64,000 nt of DNA from JAVEDQ01 sp963783105 (GCA_963783105.1 CAWAMI010000009.1:62001-126000), one strand, 5' to 3'. Counted from the stretch's first letter, positions 16,355-25,438 are shown. The notes: generated by a model not told the origin, from the letters alone. A program made the numbers and translations.

Positions 16355-18802
16355 TCAGTGCCGCCGGCTCACGAATTCCGGCACCGCGTCCGGGCTCAGC
16401 GGCCGCGAGAAGTAGTAGCCCTGAATCTGCGAGCAGCCCAGCTCGCGGAGGACGTTCACCTGCTCCTCGGTCTCGGCGCCCTCCGCCACCGTCCGCAGGT
16501 GCAGCCGGTGCGCGAGCCCGATGACGCTGTCCACGATCGCGAGGTCGGACATGTCGTGGGTGATGTCCGCGACGAACGACCGGTCGATCTTGATCGTGTC
16601 GACGGGGAACTGCCGGAGATAGGACAGCGACGAGTAGCCGGTGCCGAAGTCGTCGACCGACAGCCCGACGCCGACCTCGGCCAGCGCCTTCAACGTGCGC
16701 GCCGCCGCATCCGGGTCGGTCATGAGGACGCTCTCGGTGATCTCGAGTGAGACCGCATGCGCCGGCAGCTCGTGCTCCGCGAGGATGCGCACGACGTCCG
16801 GGATCAGGTTGGGGTCGGCGAGCTGGTGGCCGGAGACGTTGACCGCCACCCGCAGGTCGGGGGCCCCGGCGCCCCGCCAGGCGGCGGTCTGCGCGACGGC
16901 GTCGGCGAGCACGGAGGCGCCGAGCCGCCCGATCAGGCCGGTCTCCTCCGCGGTCGGGATGAACAGGGCCGGCGACATGGATCCCCGCAGCGGGTGGGTC
17001 CAGCGGGCCAGTGCCTCGGTCGAGGCGACCCGGCCGTCCGCCAGGTCGACCAGCGGCTGGTAGGCGACGGTGATCTCGTTGTTCGAGACCGCGCGGCGCA
17101 GGTCCTCCTCCAGCTCCAGGCTGGCCAGCGCCCGCGTCCGTAGCTGGGCGTCGAAGCGCACCGCGCGGGAGCGCCCGCTCTGCTTCGCCGTGTACATGGC
17201 GACGTCGGCGTCGCGGAGCAGGTCCTCGGCGTCGATCCGCTCGTCCGGCTCGAGCATGGCGATGCCGACGCTCGCGGTGACCGTGAGGCGCCGGCCGTTC
17301 ACCCGCAGTGGGTCCGCGAGGGTGCCGAAGAGCCGGTCGACGAGCCGGTCCAGCTCGCCCGGGTCGGTCAGCTCGTCGACGAGGACGACGAACTCGTCGC
17401 CCGCCAGGCGGCCGACCAGGTCGTTCGGGCGGACGGCCGTGAGCAGCCGGCGGCTGACGATCCGCAGCACCTCGTCGCCGGCCGCGTGCCCGAGGGAGTC
17501 GTTGACCAGCTTGAAGCGGTCGAGGTCGAGGAACAGGACGGCCATCGGTCCCGCGGGCACGCCCGAGGCGGCGACGCTGACATGGGCCGCCGTGCGCTCC
17601 AGCATCTCGGTCAGGTGCTCGACCACCATCGCGCGGTTCGCGAGACCGGTCAGCGCGTCGTGCCGCGACTGGTGCCGCAGCCGGGCGGCGGCGACCTCCT
17701 TCTCGGTCTCGCGGTGCCGTCGCTCGGTGATGTCGCTTGCGATCATGACGCGTCCGGAGATCCGCCCGAAGCTGTCGAGGACGTCGTCGACCGCGACCTC
17801 GACGTCGATCTGCTCGCCGGTCCGACGCTTCAGCTGCAGCTCGACCCGGGCGGTGCCCGCGACCGACGCCAACTCCCGTGAGCACGCATCCCCGAGGACG
17901 GCCTGGAGCGGCCGGCCGACCGCCTCCGCCGCCGACCAGCCGAAGATGCCGTGGGCGGCGGGGTTCCAGTTGGTGACGACCCCGTCGAGGTCAACCGCGA
18001 CGATCGCGTCCGAGACGTGCTCGACGAGGCTCGCCTGCTGGCGCATCGCCGCCTCGGCCGCGCGCCGCTCGCTCAGGTCCCGCATGATCACCTGATAGGC
18101 CGGGCGCCCGTTCCAACTGGTTCGGACCGACACCGCCTCCATCACCAGGCTCGTGCCGTCGAGCCGCTGCAGGATCGCCTCCGACGGCTCGGAGACCGAA
18201 CCGGGGCCGGTCAACGCCGCGAGCCGCTGCAGCAACTCGGGCTGCGACTCCGGTGCGACGAAGGACAGGATCGACGCGCCCAGCAGGTCGCCCAGCGAGC
18301 TCGCCCGGGCGAACGCCACGGCTGCCGGGTTGGCGTAGACGATCTTGCCCATCTCGTGGACGATCAGCGCGTCCGGGCTGAGCTCCAGCAGCAGCTGGTA
18401 GCGGTCCTCGACGTCGGCCGTGCCGGTTCCGACGGGTGCGAGGACGCCGACGACCCACCCCTCGTGGCCGGGCACGCTTCGGGCGGCCACCCGGACGCGG
18501 CGCAACACGCCGTCCTCGGCCGGGACGTCGGTCTCCAGGTCGTATGCGTCCCAGGCCGCTCCCGCGGCCCGAGCGGAGAGGATCGGCGCGAGCAGCGCGG
18601 TGACGGCGGTCTGCAGCGCGGCCGGATCCGCGTCCCGCAGCCCGAGCAGGCTCGCGGTAGAGGGCGAGACCCGCACCAGCCCGTTCGGACCCCACACCCA
18701 CCGCGGCACGTCGACGAGGTCGAGCACGAGTTCGCGCAGCGCGGCCCCGGCCGCCAGACCGGCAGAGCCGGAGCGGCTCTGCGGAGGCACGACCGATGTC
18801 AC
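16355..18802 (-). CDS. PAS-PAS-PAS-GGDEF-EAL c-di-GMP signalling protein
   Basis: The chosen GTG at 18802 follows AGGAG; the longer upstream frame has no family resemblance. The 815-residue protein has three PAS-like domains (about 20-125, 130-255, 260-375), a GGDEF domain (385-555) and an EAL domain (560-810). The cyclase signature is AGDEF (first Gly replaced by Ala, compatible with activity) with the product-inhibition site RPND five residues before. The EAL motif STEALARW, VNVSG, EITES and DDFGTGYSS are intact. It could therefore make and degrade c-di-GMP in response to ligands sensed by PAS. There are no membrane helices. Confidence 0.93.
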   Translation of the reverse strand: MTSVVPPQSRSGSAGLAAGAALRELVLDLVDVPRWVWGPNGLVRVSPSTASLLGLRDADPAALQTAVTALLAPILSARAAGAAWDAYDLETDVPAEDGVLRRVRVAARSVPGHEGWVVGVLAPVGTGTADVEDRYQLLLELSPDALIVHEMGKIVYANPAAVAFARASSLGDLLGASILSFVAPESQPELLQRLAALTGPGSVSEPSEAILQRLDGTSLVMEAVSVRTSWNGRPAYQVIMRDLSERRAAEAAMRQQASLVEHVSDAIVAVDLDGVVTNWNPAAHGIFGWSAAEAVGRPLQAVLGDACSRELASVAGTARVELQLKRRTGEQIDVEVAVDDVLDSFGRISGRVMIASDITERRHRETEKEVAAARLRHQSRHDALTGLANRAMVVEHLTEMLERTAAHVSVAASGVPAGPMAVLFLDLDRFKLVNDSLGHAAGDEVLRIVSRRLLTAVRPNDLVGRLAGDEFVVLVDELTDPGELDRLVDRLFGTLADPLRVNGRRLTVTASVGIAMLEPDERIDAEDLLRDADVAMYTAKQSGRSRAVRFDAQLRTRALASLELEEDLRRAVSNNEITVAYQPLVDLADGRVASTEALARWTHPLRGSMSPALFIPTAEETGLIGRLGASVLADAVAQTAAWRGAGAPDLRVAVNVSGHQLADPNLIPDVVRILAEHELPAHAVSLEITESVLMTDPDAAARTLKALAEVGVGLSVDDFGTGYSSLSYLRQFPVDTIKIDRSFVADITHDMSDLAIVDSVIGLAHRLHLRTVAEGAETEEQVNVLRELGCSQIQGYYFSRPLSPDAVPEFVSRRH

Positions 18803-18973
18803 GGGGAGTCGTCTCCTGGGGTGCGGGGCGGACGGGACGAACAGCAGACGCGGGTCGCTGGCGCGAATCGTCTGGACATTCCTCGGCACGCGTTGTGTAA
18901 CGCTTGAGATGCCAGACGCGTGCGGTGCCCGACCGGGCGATCGCCGTCGCTCCGCGACGGCCGACAGGCGCTG

Positions 18974-19495
18974 ATGCGCATCGTTCTCGAGTCCGCTGCC
19001 GAGGTGACCCGGGCGCTCGACGCCGGGGAGTTGCGCTGTTCCTGCGGCCCCGGCCGGCTGCGGCGGTGGGGGTGGGCCCGGCCGCGGCTCCTGCGCTTCG
19101 GCGGTCGGCTGCGCTGGATCCAGCCGAGGCGGGCCCGGTGCCGAGCCTGCGGACGGACCCACGTGCTCCTGCCGGCGTCGTGCCTCCTGCGGCGGCTGGA
19201 CGACGTCGGGTCCATCGGCCGAGCGCTGACCGAGTCCGCGCGGGGCGCCGGGAGCCGCCGGATCGCCGCGGCCCAGGGCGTCCCGCGCAGCACGGTCCGC
19301 GACTGGATCCGCGCCTTCCGACGCCGACTCCCGTCGCGGCAGGGTCCGGCGTGGTCGGCGGGCTGGGCCGCGCACCCGCCGGACTGGCGCCGCGTCTCGC
19401 TCGCGACCGGTGGTCGCCTGCTCTCCCCGGCACCCGTCCCGCCGGTCCCGCGCCGAACGTGCAGCTCAGCAGGCGCAACACGAGCCCGCCCCTGA
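18974..19495 (+). CDS. DUF6431-like zinc-finger/HTH protein
   Basis: The 173-residue, Arg-rich protein has an N-terminal Cys cluster (CSCGPGRLRRW ... RARCRACGRTHVLLPASCLLRRLD). A helix-turn-helix (SRRIAAAQGVPRSTVRDWIRAFRRRL, about 95-120) follows. This matches the common actinobacterial DUF6431 layout, which looks like the DNA-recognition part of a transposase or a transposase helper. No transposase or terminal repeats accompany it, so it may be an orphan or a relic. The start at ATG 18974 is tentative because a ribosome binding site is weak. Confidence 0.6.
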   Translation: MRIVLESAAEVTRALDAGELRCSCGPGRLRRWGWARPRLLRFGGRLRWIQPRRARCRACGRTHVLLPASCLLRRLDDVGSIGRALTESARGAGSRRIAAAQGVPRSTVRDWIRAFRRRLPSRQGPAWSAGWAAHPPDWRRVSLATGGRLLSPAPVPPVPRRTCSSAGATRARP

Positions 19496-19564
19496 GCGGC
19501 GCCCGAGCCGCCCCCGATCCCTCGAGAGAACTGCGCAAACCGCACATCTCTTTCGAGGAGTCCC

Positions 19565-20726
19565 ATGGAAACCGGTCACTCGCCCCTCATCGCCGGCGTC
19601 GGCGCCGTCACCGGATACGGCTGGGGGCGGGACGAGCTGTGGCGGGGCCTGTCGTCCGGTGTCAGCGCGGTCGTGCCCACCCCGGGCTACGAGGACGTCC
19701 TCGGCCACACCGTCTGGATCGCGGCGGTCTCCGACGGCGGCGACCCGGCCGACGGTCCGGGTCGCTTCTCCCGGGCCATGCGCGCCACCGCCCGCGAGGC
19801 GATCGACGACGCGCTCGCCCGCGGCTGGAAGCCGGGTCGCAAGGTCGGCCTCGTGCACGCCGTCGTGCTCGGCGACGTCGACGAGTGGCGCGACTTCTAC
19901 CTGGTCGACGAGCGGCAGCGCTCGGTGCGCCGCTACCTGTCGCTGATGCCGTCGACCACGATGTCGCTGCTCATGCAGGAGTACGGCTTCCACGGCCCGG
20001 CCATGAGCGTCTCGGCCATGTGCGCCTCCGGCAACTCCGCGTTCCTCACCGCCAAGGCCTGGATCGACGCCGGCGTCGCCACCGACGTCGTGGTGATCGC
20101 GACCGACATCTCCGGCACCCCGGAGAACGTCAAGCACTTCCGCGACCTCGGCGTCGCCATCACCGACGTGCCCCCGGACGCAGGCGTGCCGGCCGTTCCA
20201 GCCCGGCAGCCGGGGCTTCGTGCTCGGGGAGGCATCGGTCGCGTTCGTCCTCACCCCGGAGGCGGCCGACCCCTACGCCCGGCTGCGCGGTGGCGCCATG
20301 ACCCACGACGCCTTCCACGTCACCTCGATCGACCCCGAGCTCACCCAGGTGCGCCGGGCGCTCGACGAGGCGCTCGAGGACTCGGGCGTCAAGGGCCGCG
20401 ACGTCCGGTACCTGAACGCGCACGGCCCGGGCACGAAGCAGTGCGACCGGGCCGAGAGCGCGCTGCTCGCCGACGTGCTGACCAACGCGGACGTGTACTC
20501 GCTCAAACCGCTCGCCGGGCACTGCCAGGCGGCCGCCGCGGCGGTGGAGATCGCGGGGGCGGTGCTCGGCTACGGAGCCGGGACCATCCCCGCTCCGCGG
20601 CACGCCGTCGACGGCGCGCACGAGCGACTACTGGACGGCGCGACGCCGCAGCGTTCCGGCCCGACCGTCAAGACCTCGCTCGGGATGGGCGGTCACAACT
20701 CGGCGATCGTGCTCGACGTGCCCTGA
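19565..20726 (+). pseudogene. Beta-ketoacyl synthase (FabF/KSII-like), frameshifted
   Basis: A good ribosome site (CGAGGAG) precedes the ATG at 19565. The first frame gives the N-terminal ketosynthase half with the active-site Cys in VSAMCASGNSAF. After about 20183 the homology continues in the next frame (RPFQPGSRGFVLGEASVAFVL ... NAHGPGT ... LKPLAGHCQAAA ... KTSLGMGGHNSAIVL). A single extra base around 20181-20187 explains the shift. Joined, the product would be about 386 residues with the Cys-His-His triad intact. It is either a recent pseudogene or a sequence error. No acyl carrier protein, chain-length factor or ketoreductase lies beside it, so its pathway is unknown. Confidence 0.75.
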
Positions 20727-20769
20727 CGGCTCAAGGCCGGCCCGGATGCTGGCGACATCAGGAGGAGGA

Positions 20770-21440
20770 CTCTGTCCGGCCCGGGCCGGTCGGCGTCGGC
20801 GAGTCGGGGCAGCTGCTCGGCCGCCCCGCCGCGGTCGCCGTGCTCGCCGTCGTCTCGCTGGCGGGTGCGGCGATCAGCCTGCTCGCGGCGCTGCGTCCCC
20901 TCTCACCGGACTCCCCGGTCCGGCTCGACGCGGTCGTCGCCGGCTACGCGCTCGCCGTCGCGGTGGGACTCTGGTGGGCGAGCGACCGGACGCCGGTGAT
21001 CGCCCTGCATCGGGTGCTCGGGAGCGCCGTTCTGGTCATCAGCGCAACGATCGCGGTGGCGGCCACGCAGTACGGCGCCCTCGCCCCGGCCTTCGCTTTC
21101 GTGTGGATGGGGTTGTACGCCAGCTACTTCTTCTCCACGAGGACGGCGGGCGCGTATCTCGCCGCGATCGCGGTCGGATTCAGCGCCGGAATCGGACACA
21201 ATCCGCTGCCGCTGCGGCCGAGTGTCTGGATCCTCGTGATGGGAAACCGACGCGCGGGTGCTCGTGGGCCGGCTGCGCGAGGCGCACCCGGCCCGGTGGT
21301 CGGCGGGGATCGTCGAAGCCGGCGAGGGCGACGTTTTCGACGATCTGCTCCGCAATGCGGACCGTGCCATGTACGACGTGAAATCCCGTCGACGAGGGCG
21401 TCCCGAATCAGCCGGGGAAACGGCACTCGCCCGGCTTTGA
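20770..21440 (+). pseudogene. Remnant of a membrane diguanylate cyclase (GGDEF) gene
   Basis: One frame (about 20770-21240) encodes five or six membrane helices (AVAVLAVVSLAGAAISLLAAL ... AFAFVWMGLYASYFFS). It then loses sense at PSVWILVMG. A second frame (about 21243-21437) resumes with the last third of a GGDEF domain: VLVGRLREAHPARWSAGIVEAG ... LLRNADRAMYDVK. The central part of the cyclase domain, including the GGDEF motif, is missing, so an internal deletion of very roughly 200 codons is inferred. The start is uncertain (GGAGGAGG lies at 20761-20768). It cannot encode an active cyclase. Confidence 0.7.
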
Positions 21441-21515
21441 CGGGGAAAACACGGTAAGCCTCATGCCACCTCTTCGGCACATCTTGGCGACTCCGGGGGT
21501 GTAGTGCTGCAACTG

Positions 21516-21536
21516 CCGACCTCCCGGTCGGTTTTC
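21516..21536 (+). terminator. Intrinsic terminator just before tetR
   Basis: CCGACC (21516-21521), a 4-base loop and GGTCGG (21526-21531) are followed by TTTTCT, a textbook Rho-independent terminator. It ends two bases before the first possible start codon of the TetR gene. Confidence 0.8.
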
Positions 21537-21537
21537 T

Positions 21538-22218
21538 GTGCAAGATGCTGCGGTGGCAACGGCGGATCGGGATTCGGGGGCACGCCGACGGGCGGCGGAG
21601 GCCACCCGGGACAGGCTCCTGCAGGCCGCCGTCGAGCTGTGCGCCGAACGCGGCTACGCGGGTGTACGGGTGCGCAACATCGCCGAGCGGGCCGGGGTGA
21701 CCACCGGCGCCATCTACGCCCATTACGACGACGTCGCGTCCCTGCTGGCCGACGCCGCCGGGCGAGCGGTCGACCACGCCGTCAGCGCCGTCGCCGACGT
21801 CGTCACCGGCGAGCTCTCGTCGGTGCTCCGCGACTTCGTCGTCGACACCGCCTCCCGCGGGCTGTCCCGCGAGCAGACGCTGCTGCTGGAGGCCTTCGTC
21901 TCGGCCCGGCGCGAGGACCATCTGCGCGACGTGCTGAGCGAGGCGCTGCGGGCCCGACTCGTGGTCCTCGAGCGCGCGGTCCAACGGGCGCAGGCGGCCG
22001 GGGAGCTGCGCGACGACCTGCCCGCGAGTGCGCTCGCCTGGTTCCTCTACCTGCTCCCGGTCGGTCTTCTCGCGGGGCGCTCGGCGAATCTCCCGCCGCC
22101 CGACCTGGACGAGGCGGCCCAGGTCTTCGACGCCCTCTTCGTCGGACTGGCCGGGACGAATCACTCCGAGGTGAACGGGCAGGACCCGACCGGCGGTGTT
22201 CGCGACCAGCGCACGTAA
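21538..22218 (+). CDS. TetR-family transcriptional regulator
   Basis: The protein has up to 226 residues. The DNA-binding domain is clear: ATRDRLLQAAVELCAERGYAGVRVRNIAERAGVTTGAIYAHYDDVASLLADAAG (about 20-75), followed by a helical ligand-binding/dimerisation domain. The GTG at 21538 abuts a terminator; the GTG at 21553 is an equally possible start. It precedes the DrrA/DrrB-type ABC exporter genes on the same strand (gap about 80 bases), so it most likely represses that exporter and is released by its substrate. The ligand is unknown. Confidence 0.92.
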   Translation: MQDAAVATADRDSGARRRAAEATRDRLLQAAVELCAERGYAGVRVRNIAERAGVTTGAIYAHYDDVASLLADAAGRAVDHAVSAVADVVTGELSSVLRDFVVDTASRGLSREQTLLLEAFVSARREDHLRDVLSEALRARLVVLERAVQRAQAAGELRDDLPASALAWFLYLLPVGLLAGRSANLPPPDLDEAAQVFDALFVGLAGTNHSEVNGQDPTGGVRDQRT

Positions 22219-22299
22219 AGAACTTGCTCGCCGCGCACCCGGCAGGAACCCTGGAGTCGCCCTCGGGTGTCCCAGTTTCGGGTGAGAAAGGCGGTACCG

Positions 22300-23358
22300 G
22301 TGAGCTCCGGCGCGTCCCAACCAGCCATCCTCGTCGAGGGGCTGACGAAGTCCTTCGGGTCGGTGCACGCCCTGCGCGGGGTCGACCTCGCCGTTCCCGC
22401 CGGCACCGTGCTCGGCGTCCTCGGTCCCAACGGCGCCGGCAAGACGACCACCGTCCGCGTGCTGACCACCCTGCTGCAGCCGGACGACGGGCGCGCGCTC
22501 ATCCAGGGGCGGGACGTCGTGCGCGAGGCGCCGGCCGTCCGCCGCCTGATCGGCCTCGCCGGTCAGTCCACGGCGATCCAGGAGGACCTGACCGGCCGGG
22601 AGAACCTCGAGATCATCGGCCGCCTGTTCCGACTCGGGCGCAAGACGGCGCGCTCGCGGGCCGTCGAGCTGCTCGGTCAGTTCGACCTCGAGGACGCGGC
22701 CGACCGCACGGTGAAGACCTACAGCGGCGGCATGCAGCGCCGGCTCGACCTGGCCGCCAGCCTCGTCGGCCAGCCGTCGGTGCTGTTCCTCGACGAGCCG
22801 ACCACGGGGCTCGACCCGCGCAGCCGCATCGGCATGTGGCAGGTCATCCGCGACCTGGTGCGGGGCGGGACGACCCTGCTGCTGACCACCCAGTACCTGG
22901 ACGAGGCGGACGAGCTGGCCGACGAGATCGTCGTCATCGACACCGGCCGCGTCATCGCGGCGGGGACGGCCGAACAGCTCAAGGGACGCATCGGCGGTGA
23001 CGTCCTCGAGTTCCTGGTGCCGGACCGCTCGCGGGTCGCGGCGGCGGCGGAGGCCGTCGCGCCCATGTCGGTCGCGGAGCCGAGTACGGACCCGGAGACG
23101 GGCCGGGTGGCGGTCCCGGTCGGCAGTGCCGGCTCGGAGGCGTTGGTGGACGCGGTCCGCCGGCTCGACTCCGCCGGCATCGAGACGAACGACCTGGCGC
23201 TGCGGCGCCCCTCCCTCGACGACGTGTTCCTGTCCCTGACCGGCCACGCCGCCGAGGACGAGCAGCCGGAGGCGCGCGGGCGGGGCAAGGGACCCGGCCG
23301 CCGGGGCGCCAACGGCAAGACAGCCGGCCGGAAGCAGAAGACGGAAGCGGGGAAGTGA
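22300..23358 (+). CDS. DrrA-type ABC exporter ATP-binding protein
   Basis: The start is set at the GTG at 22300 after GAAAGGCGG; an in-frame GTG at 22267 lacks a site. The protein has 352 residues. It carries Walker A GPNGAGKTTT, signature YSGGMQRRLDLA, Walker B VLFLDEPTTGLD and the Gln-loop/switch text LTTQYLDEADELAD, all typical of the daunorubicin-resistance DrrA group. The C-terminal regulatory region (DVLEFLVPDRSRVAAAAEAVAP...) is followed by a Lys/Arg/Gly-rich tail of about 40 residues. It powers the permease encoded immediately downstream (GTGA overlap). Confidence 0.93.
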   Translation: MSSGASQPAILVEGLTKSFGSVHALRGVDLAVPAGTVLGVLGPNGAGKTTTVRVLTTLLQPDDGRALIQGRDVVREAPAVRRLIGLAGQSTAIQEDLTGRENLEIIGRLFRLGRKTARSRAVELLGQFDLEDAADRTVKTYSGGMQRRLDLAASLVGQPSVLFLDEPTTGLDPRSRIGMWQVIRDLVRGGTTLLLTTQYLDEADELADEIVVIDTGRVIAAGTAEQLKGRIGGDVLEFLVPDRSRVAAAAEAVAPMSVAEPSTDPETGRVAVPVGSAGSEALVDAVRRLDSAGIETNDLALRRPSLDDVFLSLTGHAAEDEQPEARGRGKGPGRRGANGKTAGRKQKTEAGK

Positions 23359-24215
23359 GCATGTCGGCCACCACTGCGGACGCGGCGGAGCTGTCGGGAG
23401 GCCCCGGAGGCCCCGGGGGAGCTGGGGGCTCAGGGCCGTCGCGTCTCGCCGAGTTCCGCGGGACGATGAGCGACTGGCGGACCCTGACCCACCGCAACCT
23501 GCTGGTCTGGACGCGCGTCCCGGCCTACATCGTCTTCACGCTCGTGCAGCCGGTGATGTTCGTGCTGATGTTCCGCTACGTGTTCGGCGGGGCCATCCAG
23601 ACGGACAACGTGGGCGGGTACGTCAACTTCCTGCTGCCCGGCATCATCGGGCAGACCGCGGCCTTCGCCTCCATCGGCACCGCGATCGCCCTGGCCATCG
23701 AGGTGCAGAAGGGCATCCTCGACCGGTTCCGGTCGATGCCCATCTCGCGGTCGGCGGTGCTGGGCGGTCGCCTGGTCGCCGACACCGCCCGCATGGCGAT
23801 CACGATCGTGGTCATCGTCGGGGTCGGTTACCTGGTGGGCTTCCGGTTCCAGAACGGCTTCGTGCCCGCGGTCGCGATGGTGCTGCTGGCGATCCTGTTC
23901 GGCCTGACGATCTGCGCCGTGTCGGCCTTCATCGGGCTGGCGATCAAGGACGAGGAGTCGGTGCAGGCGTTCGGTCTGATCTGGCTGTTCCCGCTGACGT
24001 TCCTGTCCTCGGCGTTCGTCCCGGTCGCGTCGATGCCGGGCTGGCTGCAGGCGTTCGCGAACAACCAGCCGGTCACCCACGTCATCAACGCGATGCGCGG
24101 TCTGGCGCTGGGCGGCCCGATCGCCCACGAGCTGATCCTCGGCCTCGTCTGGCTCGCCGGCATCCTGGCCGTGTTCGCGCCGCTGGCGGTCCGCGCCTAC
24201 AAGCGCGCGAGCTGA
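23355..24215 (+). CDS. DrrB-type ABC-2 exporter permease
   Basis: The protein has 286 residues. After a Gly-rich N-terminal tail of about 40 residues come six membrane helices of the ABC-2 type. The pattern LTHRNLLVWTRVPAYIVFTLVQPVMFVLMFRYVFGG and IKDEESVQAFGLIWLFPLTFLSSAFVP is that of DrrB/NodJ permeases. The GTG start overlaps the ATPase stop, so the two are translationally coupled; the ATG at 23361 is an alternative. With the TetR gene it forms a complete regulated drug/lipid exporter unit. A bidirectional terminator follows. Confidence 0.93.
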   Translation: MSMSATTADAAELSGGPGGPGGAGGSGPSRLAEFRGTMSDWRTLTHRNLLVWTRVPAYIVFTLVQPVMFVLMFRYVFGGAIQTDNVGGYVNFLLPGIIGQTAAFASIGTAIALAIEVQKGILDRFRSMPISRSAVLGGRLVADTARMAITIVVIVGVGYLVGFRFQNGFVPAVAMVLLAILFGLTICAVSAFIGLAIKDEESVQAFGLIWLFPLTFLSSAFVPVASMPGWLQAFANNQPVTHVINAMRGLALGGPIAHELILGLVWLAGILAVFAPLAVRAYKRAS

Positions 24216-24242
24216 GGCCGGACCCCAGCCCCACTTACACCC

Positions 24243-24292
24243 CGGCTGCGCAATTTTCGGCCGGTCCTGGCCGGCCGAGAGTTACGCAGCCG
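24243..24292. terminator. Bidirectional terminator between convergent genes
   Basis: Outer arms CGGCTGCG (24243-24250) and CGCAGCCG (24285-24292) enclose an inner stem CGGCCGG/CCGGCCG (24258-24277). An A/T-rich CAATTTT bulge lies on the left and AGAGTTA on the right. It separates the exporter operon from the convergent PEP-mutase-like gene. Confidence 0.75.
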
Positions 24293-24308
24293 CGGTGGCG
24301 GGGTGCCG

Positions 24309-25091
24309 TCAGTTCAGCGGGCGGGTGTCCGCGGGCAGGGTCCCGCCGCCGACCATCGCGGCGGCCGCGTCCTGCAGCGCGGTCAGCGCGACCCGCTGCG
24401 TGAAGGGACCCGTCGACACCCGGGCGACGCCGAGGTCCTCCAGCTCCCGCACCGACAGCGAGACGCCGGGCGCGCTGATGACGGTCAGCTTCTGCGGGCC
24501 GAGCTCGGCGACGAGCGTCGAGATGTCGTCCCGCTTGATGGCGCGCGGGACGAACACCACCGGCGCGCCCGCCTCGAGGAACGCCTGCCCGCGGCGGACC
24601 GCCTCCCGCAGCACCGCCTGCGGGTCGGCGCCCTTCTCGGCGCGGACGTAGGCGTCGGTGCGGGCGTTGAGCACGAAATCGATGCCGGCGTCCTTCCCCG
24701 CGGCCAGAACGGCCTTCACCGCGTCGACCGCCTCCTCGAGCGGCTTCATCTGGTCCTCGAGGTTGCCGCCGACCACGCCGGCCTCGATCGCGCGGGCGGC
24801 CGTCGCGCCGGCATCGCCGTAGCCGGCCTCGAAGTCCATCGTCACGGGCAGCTCCACCGCGTCGACGATCCGCCGGACCATGTCGAGGTGCAGCTCGAGC
24901 GGGATGTTCTCGCCGTCCTGGTAGCCGAAGGTGGCCGCGATGGAGTGGCTGGCCGTGGCCAGCGCCTTCGTGCCGTCGACGGCGCTCACGACCTGCGCGG
25001 AGACGACGTCCCAGACATTGGTCAGGACGAGGATCTCGGGTGCGGTGTGCAGGTCGAGGAGGGTCCGGGCGCGGGTGGCGAGATCAGGCAT
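24309..25091 (-). CDS. Isocitrate lyase/PEP mutase superfamily enzyme
   Basis: The 260-residue protein starts at ATG 25091. It is a TIM-barrel enzyme of the PEP mutase group with VLTNVWDVVSAQVV near the N-terminus. The Mg2+-binding region MDFEAGYGD, the GGNLEDQ segment (which replaces the Cys loop of isocitrate lyase), and VLNARTDAYV are also present. Members include oxaloacetate decarboxylases, methylisocitrate lyase-like and carboxyPEP mutases; the lack of KKCGH argues against a true isocitrate lyase. Its position near ppc, divergent across a broken zinc-ribbon gene, hints at C3/C4 acid metabolism, but this is only an inference. Confidence 0.85.
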   Translation of the reverse strand: MPDLATRARTLLDLHTAPEILVLTNVWDVVSAQVVSAVDGTKALATASHSIAATFGYQDGENIPLELHLDMVRRIVDAVELPVTMDFEAGYGDAGATAARAIEAGVVGGNLEDQMKPLEEAVDAVKAVLAAGKDAGIDFVLNARTDAYVRAEKGADPQAVLREAVRRGQAFLEAGAPVVFVPRAIKRDDISTLVAELGPQKLTVISAPGVSLSVRELEDLGVARVSTGPFTQRVALTALQDAAAAMVGGGTLPADTRPLN

Positions 25092-25134
25092 GGGTCTCAG
25101 CCTAGGAGCGACGCCTGATGAGGTGTTGCCGTCG

Positions 25135-25385
25135 GAGCAGGGTTCCCTTCGGGGACTACGCCTGGTCGGGTGTGGCGCCTTCGATCCCCACACGAGGTCA
25201 CCGACGTCGCCACCTGCCCCGACTGCGGAGGCGACGCGACCCGCGTGTTCACGTCGCCGCTGATGTTCACGCGCACCTCCGCGGTCCGGCGCGCGCTCGA
25301 CGCGGAGAAGGCCGGTGAAGGGCAACGTGCCCGCAACACCGGCGTCCCCGGGCCGACATCGTGGAGGGGAAGGTGGTGCCCAGGC
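25135..25385 (+). pseudogene. Broken FmdB-like zinc-ribbon gene
   Basis: Pieces of a small FmdB-type zinc-ribbon protein can be read in three frames. They are FGDYAWSG, then CGAFDPH, then EVTDVATCPDCGGDATRVFTSPLMFTRTSAVRRALDAEKAG. Together they reproduce the CxxC...CPxCG layout and the basic helix after it. At least two small indels (near 25172 and 25190) disrupt the frame. It lies between the divergent PEP-mutase-like gene and ppc. Confidence 0.5.
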
Positions 25386-25438
25386 CCGCCGGAGGACGAG
25401 ACTGCACCTGCGGACCGGAACCTGAGCGAGGGAGCACC

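Noticed and set aside
18974..21440. Complete insertion sequence or prophage fragment
   Set aside because: No transposase, integrase, terminal inverted repeats or phage structural genes were seen; only an orphan zinc-finger/HTH gene and decayed ordinary genes.
24931..25263. Plus-strand ORF opposite the start of the PEP-mutase-like gene as an independent gene
   Set aside because: Its N-terminal part is antisense shadow; only its end overlaps the recognisable zinc-ribbon remnant.
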